Source: Glycine soja
Taxonomy: Eukaryota > Streptophyta > Magnoliopsida > Fabales > Fabaceae
Length of the DNA: 64,000 bases
NCBI RefSeq assembly: GCF_004193775.1
Contig: NC_041019.1
Coordinates: forward strand, 37,647,102 to 37,711,101
Reading direction: 5' to 3'
The notes under the pieces: generated by a model
Told to the model about the DNA's origin: nothing
Database searches by the model: none
Seen by the model: only the letters and a program-made list of their open reading frames with translations
Position numbers and translations under genes: made by a program
Part shown: positions 10,717-23,255 of the stretch, piece by piece
How the letters are laid out: each line of letters starts with the position of its first letter
How positions within the stretch are numbered: position 1 is the first letter of the stretch

Positions 10717-11764
10717 AGGAAAATGGCTGAAGATAGATTTAGTATTTCCTTTTTTTAAGACTCTTTATTGTAATGGTTTCTCTTAGGTTTTTTTAATTGT
10801 GGAATATAATGACCCTTAGTACTATTTTTTAAGACTTGTTATCATATGAATATATAAATGTTATTATCATGCTTGATCATATTTAAATTTTTGTCATGTT
10901 AATCATATGTGTGTGTGTGTTGTGTCCCCGTGTTCGTGTCATGTCCCCTATCCATGCTTCATTGCTTCCCTCTAGCAAATCTGAAATATTTTATAACCCC
11001 AAATTGAATTGAAGGTTCAAATCCAGGACCTCAATCTAAACCCACCATATTTTCAATTGTTGTTGATTAAAACCTCCATGATTTGAGTTGCATTTCAATT
11101 TCCCAAACACATCCTCATGGATCTACGAAAGCTCGGTTCCCAACCACACCAGATATGACCTTGTGTTGAAGAGGAACACTAGATCTTGTCTCAATGATGG
11201 TGCCCTCTTCCTTGTTGAGATCATCCACATCCAGACCCACGTCGTCCTCTGCAGTGTTGGATCGATAACCCTACCCCTCCAACGACTACGCACTCTTTTG
11301 CAACCCTCTCCAACCAAGGTTTGGTTTAGTTACGGTGGAGGAAGGTTGGTGACGAGGTGGTGTTACGGGTTTTGGTGTTGGGTGTTTTGGGTATAGAGGC
11401 CCGGTAGTTGTTGAGGTGGTGCAGCACGGATTTAGGTTGCAATAGAGGTTGGGTGTGGTGTGGTGCGGGTATGGACTTGAGAAGCACAAATCTATTTTAA
11501 ACAAGAAATTATTAATGTGCAAATCGTTTTTTTTCTAATGACTAATGGGTTGGCATTGCATAGAGCATACTTATTATAGTGTCTACTAGAAATTTTCTCG
11601 GTTAATAATATGACTATGTGATTGTGTTTCTTCATAATTTAATGCATTCCCCCTCAATTCTATTTAGATTTGGGATACAATAATTTCTAGAGGTTTCTAG
11701 CCATTGAAATATGTTTATGGTTGTTCAAACAAGCTATTCAAGCAATTTCTAGCATATTTTAGTT

Positions 11765-11802
<38 letters not shown>

Positions 11803-11999
11803 CATCATGTCATCAATTAACGGCCAAAGTGAACAGAAATGATCAAAACACTTGAAGGAAAAAAAAAACTTTAGAGATGATGACTAAAGTCCGAAAAGTT
11901 AAAGGACCAAAATCATAAAAGTCATAAAGATCAAGGACCAAAAACATAGTTTACTCTAAATGTTATCATAAGAAAAAAATCAGAGTTTTAGGGGCCTGA
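10717..11999. other. Intergenic, with a (TAA)n microsatellite
   Basis: Downstream of the hAT remnant. Holds a short GT tract near 10908-10922, an unassigned GC-richer piece at 11080-11500, and (TAA)n of about 12 units at 11766-11802. Frames in the GC-richer piece run on both strands without a recognisable domain. Confidence 0.5.
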
Positions 12000-13250
12000 C
12001 ATCATCCAATGTATTATGTTTTGGTGGTTGCACCACTTCTTGTTGATTCATAAGTAAACCCGTAGCTTGGGCAAGGGGTTGGATGGATGAGTGAATCCGC
12101 AAAGTCATAGACTAATTGAGCATCATAAGCCTATCGTCTAGGTAGCGCCTTTGAGCTTCCATCTAAAGTTACCAAGCAACATTTTGGGATTCAAGTTGGG
12201 CACAAAGAGTAGCATCATGGGCTTGAAGAGATTGATCTATGAGTGCTTGAATGTTGTTGACATCCAATGCAGGTGGTGGACGATGAACACTGATTGGGCT
12301 TGCCTACAGTGGAGGCTCTTCTCATCTAGCAACAGTGGTAGAAGTGGTTTGAGTAAAAACCACTTGTTGTTGTGCTTTAACAGAGGGTTGAGGCTTTGGA
12401 TCTTCCAAAGTGACTTCAGAAGAAGTGACTTTGGGTTCTTCATGTCGAACCTCTTCCTTTTGATGCAAGTCCTAATGACTTAGTTCTGTGTGTATCAACA
12501 TGTTGAGCTTCTTCCTTCTATTGGATTTCTTCAACAAGTACTTCTTGTATGGTTGGAAGTCATCCAACAAGGGATGCTTCTTGCCTTAAGTGAGCTTCCT
12601 CTTCCTCAGGTAGATCAGATAGGACTTCATTGATTTGAAGAGTAGTAGCATCCGGTCGTTCTTGTGTAGCGTCAATGAACTACCTTTCATGCATTAGGAG
12701 TTCATCATCAATCAATTGGAAGATCTGCATCGTGACATGGTTGATGTAAGAGTCCATGGCAATCTGGTATTCTCAAGCCATTATGTCGGCAGCCAATTGA
12801 ATAAGAATAGTTTTTAGACCTAGGTTGGGTTGTTTATTGTCTCTAATGGGCCATGTAATGATGTCATCAAAGTGATACACCCTAAGATGTTGAACTTGCC
12901 CAACTCCACTAGTGGGGATCTCATCTCTGTCTTCATGAGAAAGACCAGAGCCTTCAGCTTCTGTACGAGTCTCCTATAAGTTTTGTTGTCACATTTTTCT
13001 AGTGTTTGTTTCATCAAACTCTTGCCTTCTTCTTGCTACATTGTTTTCCACGCTTTGTTGATTATATATGCAAACTTCTGCTACATGATGCAGAATCAAA
13101 GGAAACTCAAACGTTAAGTGTTTTGGCTTTTTTTTCCTGTTGAGATCCAGTGTTGGTAGTCTACACATTGTTACGATAAAACTTGAATTTTGTGGTCTCT
13201 TTGATGAAAAGGTTTGGAGGAAAGGAACCAACATAGCTTTTCAACATAAT
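12000..13250 (-). pseudogene. Degenerate coding region, minus strand, product not recognised
   Basis: Read on the minus strand, conceptual translation is protein-like across several frames. It holds a stretch near 12600-12740 rich in Glu/Leu (an LSDLPEEEEAHL-like run) and a Gln/Leu-rich helix near 12130-12260, interrupted by many stops and frameshifts. Composition suggests a transposon-borne gene. No domain was identified and no function is proposed. Confidence 0.4.
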
Positions 13251-13299
13251 TTGGGTCTTCATATTGCTTGCTAGCTTCAAATCACCAGAGTAAGGATGA

Positions 13300-14255
13300 A
13301 AGCCTGGTTCCATATGATGAAGGTTGATATGAACCCTCATGGAACAAGGGCTGACTTAGGATCGTCTAGGATTAAACCTTGATGGAAAATGCGGAAATTG
13401 ATTAAGGTAAGGATGGAAAATAAGGTGGTTAATTTCGTGGGTCTTAATCAGGTGGTTCTTGGCATAAAATGGATGAATGGGATGGTAAAATGTAGGTTAA
13501 GTGGTGGCTGGACAGAAATATAGAAATGGCAATAACTGAAGCTACAGGGCTCCAAATGAGGTGATTCCAAAACGAGGTGAAAGGTCTCGTTTTGAAATTC
13601 AATTTAGGCTCAAGAATCACTTAATTTGAGTGCGTAAAACGGGAGTTATGGCCACGAGATAATTCTGGGCAGAGGTGGATTTTCTGGAATTGTGGTTTGA
13701 AAGAACAAGGGTGAAGATGAAAGGAAGGAAAGAATCACTCTTTCCAGCGAGGGCAACACACAAAGGTTGTGAAAGTCCTTTGATACAGTCAGGGTGTTCT
13801 TGAATCACTCAAGAATTTAGGAGAATCACTCTCACTGAGATAAAAGAGATAAACTCTAATTTTCTGAATAAAACTCAACTTGTGTTTATTGATAAAATGG
13901 TTCAGCTTATATAGAAGCTTTACAGCAGATTTTAGTAATGACCCACTAACCTAGAATTAAAATAACTTAATGCCATTAACCTAGGGAATTAAAAAAAAAC
14001 TTAATGGCTGAGTGTAACTGAAATTGTGGCAACCAAAAGTCACCCCCAACAGCCAACAAGTCAGCCACCATTTGGTCTCCCAAAAGGCTGATGCCTAGGT
14101 TGCCAATTGGGCCCTTATTACAACTTGAACTAAAACTAACTAAAGCCCTTTTAGTTGATTAACCCAAAACATATTTTTGGTCAGCCAACTTTACAAGGAT
14201 TGGGCCATTATTTAGACAAACTAAACACTCTAAAATTGAAACAAAGTGGTGTCAT
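13300..14255 (-). mobile_element. Probable LTR of a minus-strand retrotransposon
   Basis: On the minus strand, directly after the coding end at 14256, comes non-coding DNA with a TATA-like box (minus-strand CTTCTATATAAGCT, 13904-13918). It is followed about 20-30 bases later by a polyA-signal-like AATAAACAC. This is the usual U3-R layout of an LTR. Exact TG/CA ends, a primer-binding site and a partner LTR could not be found. Family call rests on context only. Confidence 0.45.
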
Positions 14256-15060
14256 TTAGTCCTCCTCCATTTGGGCCATGATACAACTCACAACCTTGGA
14301 CTTTTCTCCTTGAAACTTGGGCTTGTATTCAAATAGTATGGACAGCACTTGTTGAAGAGTTTCCTTGGCTTTCCTTGCTCTAGCCCTTGTCATAGGTCCT
14401 TCAAGTCCTTCAAGTGGATCCTTGCCCTTGCTCTTGGTCATGTCCTCATCAAAGGTTGGAACCTCAATCCAGATGGTCTAATCATCAAAGAGGTGTGTGA
14501 GTAAGTAGAAGTCAGAGAAGACGAGTCCCTTAGGCTATTTGTAATAGCTTCTTGGATGTCATTCATCTCATCATTAGACGAGGTCCTCTTCTTCTTCTTG
14601 GACTTCTTCCCTTTTGTCTTCTTTTTGGCTTTTTCCTTGGTTGTTGCTACTTCTTCTGCGGCAAGTTGTTAGGCCATAAGAGTGTCCATCTCCATTTGTC
14701 TATCAACCTCTTCTAGAATTAAAGATTTTTTGTGTCTAATGATTCTCGGATAAGGAGTGTATACACACTCAAGCTTGATAACAAGGCTCTTTTGTTTAGC
14801 ATCATTAAGGGCATGCTCCTCTTCCATTTTGCATCCTGCTACAGGAAGGTGCCATTTGGTAGAGCTAAGAATTCTTTAGAGGGCTGATGGGGTTTATCAA
14901 CAAGGTAGTCCCAACTAGGATTGGACACTTCCACCGTTGGATGATAGGCATCTTCTACAATATCCTTTATTTCCATGGGATCTTCATTCTCCTTATATTG
15001 TGCATCCTCTTTGGTGTTCTGCTTAAAGAGTCAGAAGCATTACCCATTTTCTCTTAAAAT
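14256..15060 (-). pseudogene. 3' end of a retrotransposon polyprotein, minus strand, degenerate
   Basis: The clearest open part is 14256-14441, 61 codons. It holds a basic PMTRARARKAKE segment followed by an FEYKPKFQGEKSKV stretch and an acidic stop-proximal end. From general knowledge, PMTRARARK-type tails are common at the C-terminus of legume Ty3/gypsy polyproteins. Upstream on the same strand (14442-15060) translation stays protein-like, with a Lys-rich run near 14580-14640 and a VEDAYHPTVE-like stretch near 14930, but is broken by stops. Confidence 0.55.
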
Positions 15061-15582
15061 GTGTGAATCTGGGGCATTTTATTTTTCTAGAAAAGAAAAT
15101 ACAATTATCCCCATGAGACTCATTAGACATCCACTCCAAAAAAAAAATCGTTAGTCGTTAATGTTCACTATCTTTGTTGACAAATTCTCGAATAATTTCA
15201 ACTAATTATTCACACATAAGGCTGCACCTGTTTAAAATCCTCCACCACAATTACCTATACTATCTTTACCATGAAAGCAAAGTGTTGATCCAAGAAATAT
15301 CTTTAAGAAAGGGAAGAGTAAAAGATCGAAATTAAGCATTGTGCCACAATCTAGATCTAAATACTTTTTCTAGTTAAAATTGCAAATTACAATCACAAAC
15401 AATTTGATGCTTTTTGTCTATAATCTTCCTAGTAATTAGTACAGTAGTATTTGAGCTGGCAAGAACGAACAAATAGGCAATTGTAAATCAGAAACCACTA
15501 TGTCCAGACAAATTTGTGGATCCTCTCTGCTCACTGTTAATTGTCCACATAGACCCTTGTTTTTAAGAACAGAAGAATACAC

Positions 15583-18500
15583 TCATGCTGGCAAATGAAG
15601 CTTTTTGTTGTTCTTCCAGCTGCACGGCACAATTTTTAAATGCTCAAAATTCAGATGAACAAGGACTGATAACAAATATAAATGGAACTGAAAAGTAGGT
15701 CAATTTACCTTTGGAAATAGTAATAGAAGAAATCAGCATAGAGTAGTGTTTGAACAAGGCCGGAAATCCATGCTGCAAAAAAAAAGCATTATAAAAGTAC
15801 TCATTAAGACATTTTCAGAATACATTGTCATTTTCTAGTAACCTATTATGGTTTGTTTGTGGGGCAAGGTTGAGTGTTTGGCAGGAGGGAGAGGCTTGTT
15901 TATGGCTTTGTCTGACAAATGGTCAGGAGTTATCAGGATAATGTTTTCCTCATGTCTTGTTTTGCAACAAGTTATGCCAAGCAGTTAGACCTAGATCTAT
16001 AGTGACTATCACATTAACATGTTTAACTTCAAGGGTAAAGGTACTTTGTAATGAATAATATTGAACAGTTGTGCTGTGTAAAGAGAATCACTACTATTTT
16101 TCAACAAGGTAAAGGTAAACAGAAATACCTTAAACTTTTTCATATTCTTGATTTTATTGTTGGTACAAGTAAATGACCAATAACCTAGGCTTCCAATTTC
16201 TTTTCTTTTTAAAAAAGGAAATAGTAATATCAAAACCTGTGCTGATTCATATTCTATCAGAGTATATTAGCCTACAAGTACCAGCTTGTAGCAGGTACTC
16301 CACATCAGAATCGGATGGCAAATTATTATTGATACCTATTTGATGAATCAGAAATATTAATATTTAGCATGATCTTAAACATTGATGTGAAGCAACAAAA
16401 CCTGTGCTGCTGCTTGAACATCAGAAGCAATTATGGGATGGCACTAAATCGTACAATTTATGATATGATTCAAGCAGCTGGCCATACGAATCAGTGAGCG
16501 AATCATTTTTGTGCATGAATCGCACCACGAATCACATGAATCGCAAGAATCACGACTTGGAGAAGAATTGCACGATTCCTCCAAGGACCGCCGCACCTGG
16601 CAGAAGCAGCGCATTTCGCAGTCAAAATTGCAGACAACGAAGGCCGGAGCAGGCAAATAATGACGCACTGCAATTGCATCACGCCACTCATGGCTGCAGC
16701 TGAATTGAGCTGGTCAGAGAGAAGAGGTGACCTAATTCCCAATCCTAAGCTAAACAGCAGCGTATTGAATAGTTTTTTACTCTAGCAACTTCTATGCGAG
16801 ATAGAATGTGTTTCAACTTTTGACCATCAGCTTCTTTTATATATATTATATATATAATTGGACCGTCAGTCAGCTTTAACTTATTGACCAGATATTTAAG
16901 TTTTGTCTAATCTCTAATGTCTAGTAAAAAATAAATAAATAATAAAAAAATATTTAATTGATGTGATAATTGTTTTTTATTTCAATTCCTATATCATAAA
17001 TAAAATCTATAATAAAACATAATAAAATATGTTATAGTTTTTCAAATACAAATACTTAATTAATAGCGTAATGTTTATTACAAATTTTAATATATAACAA
17101 TTAATAGCAGAAAATTTTTATTATAAGTTTTAAAATATTCTATCATAACAAATTTTAATAGAACTCATGCATCTCATGCTCCTAGAGTTATATTTTTGGA
17201 TATTAATCATGAATTTGTGCTTTAATATATGCTAGTTGTATATGTTATGTCTTATTATTGATCATGAATCTTACAATTCACTGTACGATTCATGGACCTT
17301 CCGATTCACAATCTATATCCTGATTCAACTAACTTGCCACAAACACATACACATATATAAAGGAAATATTATTTTTCAATAGAAATAAACAAAGTAAAAC
17401 TTCTTCAGTAATGAATTCCATGCATTAAATACTAGATAGATTCGGTGAATATTTTCACAGGCTTCCACAACTAGGCGTTGTTTTATGATTGTTTGAATGA
17501 TAAAGAAAGGAACATCCGAGAACAATGCTAAAAGGCATCTCAAGGCTCAAGAATTTCAAATATTATGAAACTGAGAATATGCAATGAAAAGGTACCACAA
17601 GACATAGTTAACAATGCAGAGAGTAGTTAATAATTATTTTAAGTGTAGAAGCAAAAAAAATAGTAACCATTAAACAGAATAAGAGAAAATCATACTTATC
17701 CAATGGACAAAGTGAGGCTCGGTAAAGTAGCGGTAGATCCAGTTGAGAATGTATAGTGCTCTGTATGCACTGCATTTAGCCAGACAAAAATATTACAAAC
17801 ATTAATTTTATGATTCACGGACTTCAAACAAAAAGAATTGCAAATGAGTTGAGCAAGCTCATAAGAATTTATTCAAATACACATATCACATCATGAGCAA
17901 ATCACAGGGAAATTATATACAACTGAAATGAACTACTATAACAGTGACATAAGATTTGTGGAACCTGATTCATCTGGCCCTCAAATAGTTGACAGTAACA
18001 AAAGCCATTTTGAATGGAGTTCTTAATTTGGTTCTTAGATAGAAATAGAATGAAGCAAAATGCAAACTACAAGCTTGTAAATATTAACAATTGAATTTAG
18101 TGTATAGACTTTATTTACTTGATGGCCCTCATGTGTCACTCTTATGCCCATCAACTGTGGAAATCTATATAAGAAAAAAGATTTAGGACCACTGTTTCAT
18201 CGATTCTTGCACTGAAGTGATAAAATCCTGAAATCCAGTATCACATCACACAGTATTGAACAGTTCATGAAAAGTTCAGAAATTAAGTGTTTTGATTGAA
18301 ATATATCTGATTATGATTTTGAAAAGCTAGAATGAATAAAAAAACAGGGATCTGTATCTTGAAGTCATACAAACTAAGTAAAGGTCGGAACCAGTTCAGA
18401 ATAAGGAGAGGATAGAAAACTAAGAAAAGGGGTGATTTAGTTTGAGAAAATGTTTTCTGTTTTCACTGTTTCCTATATTCTTTTTTTTAAAACAAGCAAA

Positions 18501-21434
18501 GTGATAATAAGCTGTCATTTTTGTAATTAAAAGTGAACATTTCCTCAAACTAAACAACCCCCAAGAGTGTGTTTGGTTTGAGGAAATAATTTTTGTTTTT
18601 ATTTTCAATTTTCACAAATAATTACGAAGATGTCACATTCTTTTCACTTTGTTTTCCATTTAAAAAAAATTGTTTGATTTTGCATTTATCTTTACCATTT
18701 CCTGTAACAAGAAACCCAAATGAAAACAATGTGGTATTTTTGTAATAATCAGTGAAAATAGAAAATGAAAACATAAAATATTTCCACGAACCAGACACTC
18801 TGCAGCTTTCACCGTTAGGGTTCTCAAGTATTAAAACATAAGAATTAAACATGTGCAGATGAGTTCCTTCCTCCAATATATGATTTTAGCATTTGCTTCT
18901 TTTTTATAATTGCACACATCATTTAAGCGGAGGCAGTTGCTTCACCATCATCACTCATCAGTAAGAACTTAGTTCTCCCACATATTAAAACCTTTTAACT
19001 CATGGTCATAATAGAAGGCCAAACTCATTGAGCATTTCTAATGAAGCCAATGGACGGGCTGGCCCACACACACTATTGCAAACTCATAATTTCTCTATTC
19101 ATGTTGTCTGTATCATCTCCTCTACCTAGGTAAGTTAAAAGCACCATTTTGGAAACTCTAACGCAGATGAAATACTACAATTCTCTCGACATGAATCAAT
19201 ATTTAAAGAGTGTCACTGACTTCAATGACCAAGAACTGTATCAAAGTAGCAATCCCATCTTCATCGTGCACTAAACAACTACTAAGCTCATACCATGCAG
19301 GAATAGATATCAACAAAGATAATATCTTCCAGTTATTTGATCATTGATCAAAAGGTGAAACACCTTTATAACATAACTGCTAATTCTGTTTCCAGCACAA
19401 ATGCAATAACATGAACCAGACGAATTTATAATAATGTTTAAAATTGGATAAAGGACAATATCTTACCCAAGAAGAAAGACATATTGTCCAGTCAAATTGT
19501 CAATATTTCTAGTTCTCTGTAAAAGTACTAGTTGAGGAAGTATAGCAACAGCTTCCAAATACAGGGAAAATGTCCACATCACCTAACCAATGTATAAGTG
19601 TATTTTCAGAAAGTGAGCAAAAGTTACACAATCAACTCTTGAAAATAGTCAAAGGGACATGTAAATAGTAGCACAACAGTTACTACAGTCTGGAGAAAAC
19701 ACATAACAGCAGATGCACACTAACCTCCTTAAATGTGAATTTCTCGTTGATTAATAGGGCCAATAGTAAGCAGGGCAATACAAGAAAGTAATGGCGAAAG
19801 GTATCTTGATCTTTGTCATATGATCTACGAACAACCTTGTGGTACCTCATGTACCACACAATAGAAAATGAGCTTCCCAAGAATATCAACTTCATAATGG
19901 TATTATAGAGAGATACGTAATAAGTAAAGATATCTAAGTAGCGACAAGCAAAAACGAGTGCATAGAGTTCTTGAGTTTTCAATGAGACACCTACACACAA
20001 ATAAGATGCACCCAAAGTCAGTGTCAGAAAGATATATTAAATTTATTTTAAAAACTAAACCACAGTCAATCAATGGCCTAAATATGCAAAATGAAAAACC
20101 ACAAATGAGGTCATGGATAAAATAGTTTTTGTTCTTCCCTTGCATAGAAAGAAACACAAACATAGGAGGTCAAGACACATACATATTGATGCAGCACAAA
20201 AGGAGTTGCAGGTAGCCTATTAATTGTTCTTTATCACATACACATCAGAAATAGAAACAGTACTTTGAATTACAGTAGCATGAAAAATACTCAACTGCAA
20301 TAGCTTAAGCAGCAGCCAAACAAATAATTGTGATTGACCATCATTGCCTGCATCACTTGTGTATTACAGTTTCATTCATATGTCTACAGCTATAACTACG
20401 TACTTAGAGTTATGCCTATATAGTGGTCTTATTTCACAAATTTTACCAATGTAGAACTTTGGAACTTGCCATTTCTTGCTCAAAGAGAAATAGACAACAC
20501 AAAAGGTTAGTCTGACTAATTATGCGTCTCCTACTTCTGTAAGAAAGACAAACTTTTAGAAACATACTTTGAGCGTGTTCACATTGTTGTCTGTTGATAA
20601 GAGACATCTGTTAGACATAAACAGCACAGTTCTTTCCTCAAAATTCAGATATGATACTTTGTATCTATTCTAGAAGCCAAGAAGCCTTGTTAACATAAAT
20701 CCCCAGCATTAGTTTAACAGAAAGGTGTCAAGATGCAGGATGATTCCTTTACTTATAATAAATAGAGAGATAAGGCAGCACAAAATCATTGAATAGAAAC
20801 ATGCACAAACCCAGTAAAAACTGAAACCCATTGTATCAACTAGAAATGCTCCTTCTGAAAACAAAACAAAATCCTAACAGGGGACTTCGAAAGCAATGCC
20901 CAAGTCCCCATATTTCCGGTTCCCTACAGAGGCAATCCTATCCGAAAGACTGTCGGACACTAAATGTGGAAACCTCTCTACAGGGATTCGAACCTTCGTT
21001 CGCCACGTTGCTGGGACTATAAGCGCAAGTCCCCAGGTCACAATCGTTGAGCCTCTCAAACATTACAACGAGAAGGACAAGGACTAGATTATTTCACACA
21101 ATATTTCTAATCCTAAATTTTTTTTTCCTCTTCAAAACCTTATCTCCACACTCCTTCCCCAAACCACAGGAATTCGGAACATTTCCATCTCGCTAAAATC
21201 GATGCAACAAACACCAAAATCACACAACTCTTGACGGACGCACGTAAGCATTATTACAATTCAAATCTACGAAATCCTCGACGGAGCAAAAAAAAAAACC
21301 ACAGCGAGCGGTGAATGTTGAGATGGGAAAGGAAGGTACCGACCGGCGCAGGATTTGATGGTGTGGATCTTGAGGAGGAGGACGAGGACGCTGGCCAAAT
21401 GGGTCATGTCTCCGGCTAACCTGAAAATATTCAT
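15583..21434 (-). CDS. ERD2: ER lumen protein-retaining receptor (K/HDEL receptor), six exons
   Basis: Coding exons on the minus strand are 21434-21344, 19990-19725, 19582-19467, 17769-17696, 15772-15709 and 15619-15583. All introns have GT-AG ends and phases match; the sum is 648 bases, 215 codons plus TGA, the usual plant ERD2 length. The protein is a seven-membrane-span Golgi/ER receptor that binds C-terminal K/HDEL on escaped ER proteins and returns them by COPI vesicles. Landmarks are the N-terminus MNIFRLAGDM, SLKTQELYAL, CRYLDIFTYYVSLYN, VRRSYDKDQDTFRH, YLEAVAILPQLVLLQR, RALYILNWIYRYFTEPHF, GLVQTLLYADFFYYYF and the tail KKLHLPA. Arg5, Arg47, Tyr48 and Asp50 match known ligand-site residues; Arg161 and Arg171 match mammalian Arg159 and Arg169 by my alignment. 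The ATG is the only one giving the family N-terminus. The coding part looks intact, although introns 1, 3 and 4 each exceed 1.3 kb and carry insertions. Confidence 0.97.
16440..17330. repeat. GAATC-rich block in ERD2 intron 4, possible non-autonomous element
   Basis: The left part (16448-16600) carries at least eight GAATC motifs such as ACGAATCA and TGAATCGCA. The right part (17255-17330) carries the inverse motif GATTC. ATCGTACA near 16448 and TGTACGAT near 17280 are inverted, with similar neighbouring bases for about 25 bp. This resembles subterminal repeats of a DNA transposon. No target duplication was identified, so the ends are approximate. Confidence 0.4.
18429..18562. mobile_element. 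Small inverted-repeat element (MITE) in ERD2 intron 3, copy 1
   Basis: About 134 bp. The left end GGGGTGATTTAGTTTGAG pairs with the right end CTCAAACTAAACAACCCCC, with homology running about 25 bp inward. No coding sequence. TIR style resembles PIF/Harbinger (Tourist-like) MITEs; target duplication not clear. Confidence 0.7.
18564..18801. mobile_element. Small inverted-repeat element (MITE) in ERD2 intron 3, copy 2
   Basis: About 238 bp, lying one base from the previous element. The left end AGAGTGTGTTTGGTTTGAGG matches the reverse complement of the right end (CCACGAACCAGACACTCT) with a few changes. Core motif GTTTGAGGAAAT is shared with copy 1, so the two are probably related. Confidence 0.65.
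20870..21060 (-). mobile_element. SINE candidate in ERD2 intron 1
   Basis: On the minus strand the block contains GGTTCGAATCC (20994-20984), an exact match to the RNA polymerase III B-box consensus. An A-box-like GGCTCAACGATT lies about 60 bases upstream near 21055. It is GC-richer than the surrounding intron and ends, on the minus strand, in a T-rich GTTTTGTTTTC. These are tRNA-derived SINE features. No target duplication was confirmed. Confidence 0.5.
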
Positions 21435-21823
21435 CTTTCTTATTTGGATCGGATCTGCGACGGGTCGACCCGGATCTTTGTGTTTGCCCTGCAACAACAA
21501 TCGTTTTCAGGCGACTAAGGGTGTGTGTGGCCGTTGCATACAAGCAGAGAAGCAGACTTCAGAACATGCCCCGGGTGAGAGTCACTTTTACTCTCGTTTC
21601 TTTTCTTTCCTTCGCTTGCTTTTTTTTTTTTTTTGAATAATCACTTTTGTTTATAAAAGGATAATTCGCTATCAAATATATCTTTAAAATGAAAATATAA
21701 AATTTAATTTTTAAGAGTGTAAAAAATATGACAAATATATCTTATGATTAACAACTTTTTTGTTAATAAAACAAAATAAATAGTACATGTGACACGAAGA
21801 GATTGGACAAAAATACTAATAAG
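21435..21823 (-). promoter_or_regulatory. ERD2 5' leader and proximal upstream region
   Basis: Directly upstream of the ERD2 ATG on the minus strand. It includes a GC-richer leader (21435-21560) and a purine-rich tract that is a T-run on the plus strand (21619-21636). No convincing TATA box at a normal distance. The part beyond 21640 belongs to the fold-back repeat family described at 23446-24660 and 41283-41862. Confidence 0.4.
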
Positions 21824-22249
21824 TACGGGTGGAAATGAGCAAGTCAAGTTTTTATTTGCTTGAATTGAATAAGTAAGACTTGAGTTTGGCTCATTACACG
21901 TCTTTGATTAATTAATTATTTTAAAATCGAGTGAAATACTAACTAAAAAAAGAAACTTATAAAATTTCGTATAAGTAATGTACAAATCCAAAAATAATTG
22001 ATAAACAAAATCATATTAAATTCAAGTCGTTAAAGCACAAAGTATATCAAAAGAAAATAAACATAGCATAATATTAAAAAATGTATGGATTAGAGATGAT
22101 TTACACTAATATAGCCAAACAAAAATTATTATTAGTTAAATTAACAATTTTAAATCCAATTTTTGAATATATAAGTATATTAAATATTTTAAAAAAATAT
22201 ATATCTACAATAATTTCATCTTAGTCTACTCAAGCCATATCTTATATAA

Positions 22250-23160
22250 TATTGATCAAGGTCATACCCGAATCAAATAAACATTAAAAATACAGTATCT
22301 AGGAAGTGATCCTAGGTCGTCTCCCAACGAGCAATGATCAACCAAACGTTCATAATAGATAGTAATAAAACAGTAACGAATTGGGGGTTGTTTATTTTTG
22401 TAAATTAAACAGTAAGCAAATTTGAATTAGAAAATAATAAAATTAAAACATGTTTCCCCTTAATTCACAAGCAAGTCTCTTATACTAGGTTACGAGAATT
22501 TATCCTTAATCAGTTCAACCACTTAATCCAACCCTAAATTAAATTACTAAGCGAAAATTAAGATAAGGTTGTCATTATGTGACTAAACAACACATACACC
22601 AATTAATCATGAACGAAACTGATCATTAAGCATGAACGTAAATTAAGCGCAGAGACAATTAATCAAGCACTAAGCATGCATGGATTAATAGCAACAAATA
22701 CAAAGTAATTGGTGAAGAGAAAAAATTGATCAGTATTCAATAGTAATAACAAAACCTCAAAGAGAATTGTGTTTGATCCTCAAGAGAAAACAATACTGGA
22801 GACTTAGCCTTCCATTAATTAGTAAAAACGAAACTGTAGATTGAAGCCAAAACGAAATTGCAGAAAATGAATTTTATTCTATGTGAGAAGTGTGCATGAA
22901 CAGTAATAAAAACTGGAATTCTAAAATCCTAGAATTATTCTCCTCTCCGAAAAAAAACTCCCTAAACTAAAACCTTGGTGCTGTTATATATAGGTCCTCA
23001 GCCCCAGAGCTCACAAATCTATTTTAAGTCCAAGACCATAATCGAAATAAAATAAAATCTGGACAAGATAAGATAAGATTGGATGAAATAAAATCTGGAT
23101 GAAATAAAATCTAGATGGAATAAAATCTGGATAAAATAAAATCTAGATAAGATAAGATTT
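22250..23160. other. LTR-like non-coding segment inside the inverted-repeat element
   Basis: Contains GATCCTAGGTCGTCTCCCAA near 22308 and an AGATTTTAT/AAATAAAATCTGGA-type short repeat run at 23045-23160. It looks like a leader or LTR fragment of a retroelement. I see no coding sequence and cannot place ends. Confidence 0.3.
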
Positions 23161-23171
23161 AATAAAATAAA

Positions 23172-23172
<1 letters not shown>

Positions 23173-23255
<83 letters not shown>
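23173..23255. repeat. (TTA)n microsatellite, about 28 units
   Basis: Uninterrupted TTA trinucleotide run of 83 bases, likely polymorphic. Confidence 0.97.

Noticed and set aside
11123..11522. Frames of 64-102 codons in a GC-richer piece
   Set aside because: Overlapping frames on both strands, no domain, no splice structure.
16442..16446. CACTA at the left edge of the GAATC-rich block, as a CACTA transposon end
   Set aside because: No matching TAGTG end was found at the right edge; five bases match by chance.
20984..20994. A tRNA gene on the minus strand
   Set aside because: A B-box is present, but there is no acceptor-stem pairing or anticodon arm; SINE is the better reading.
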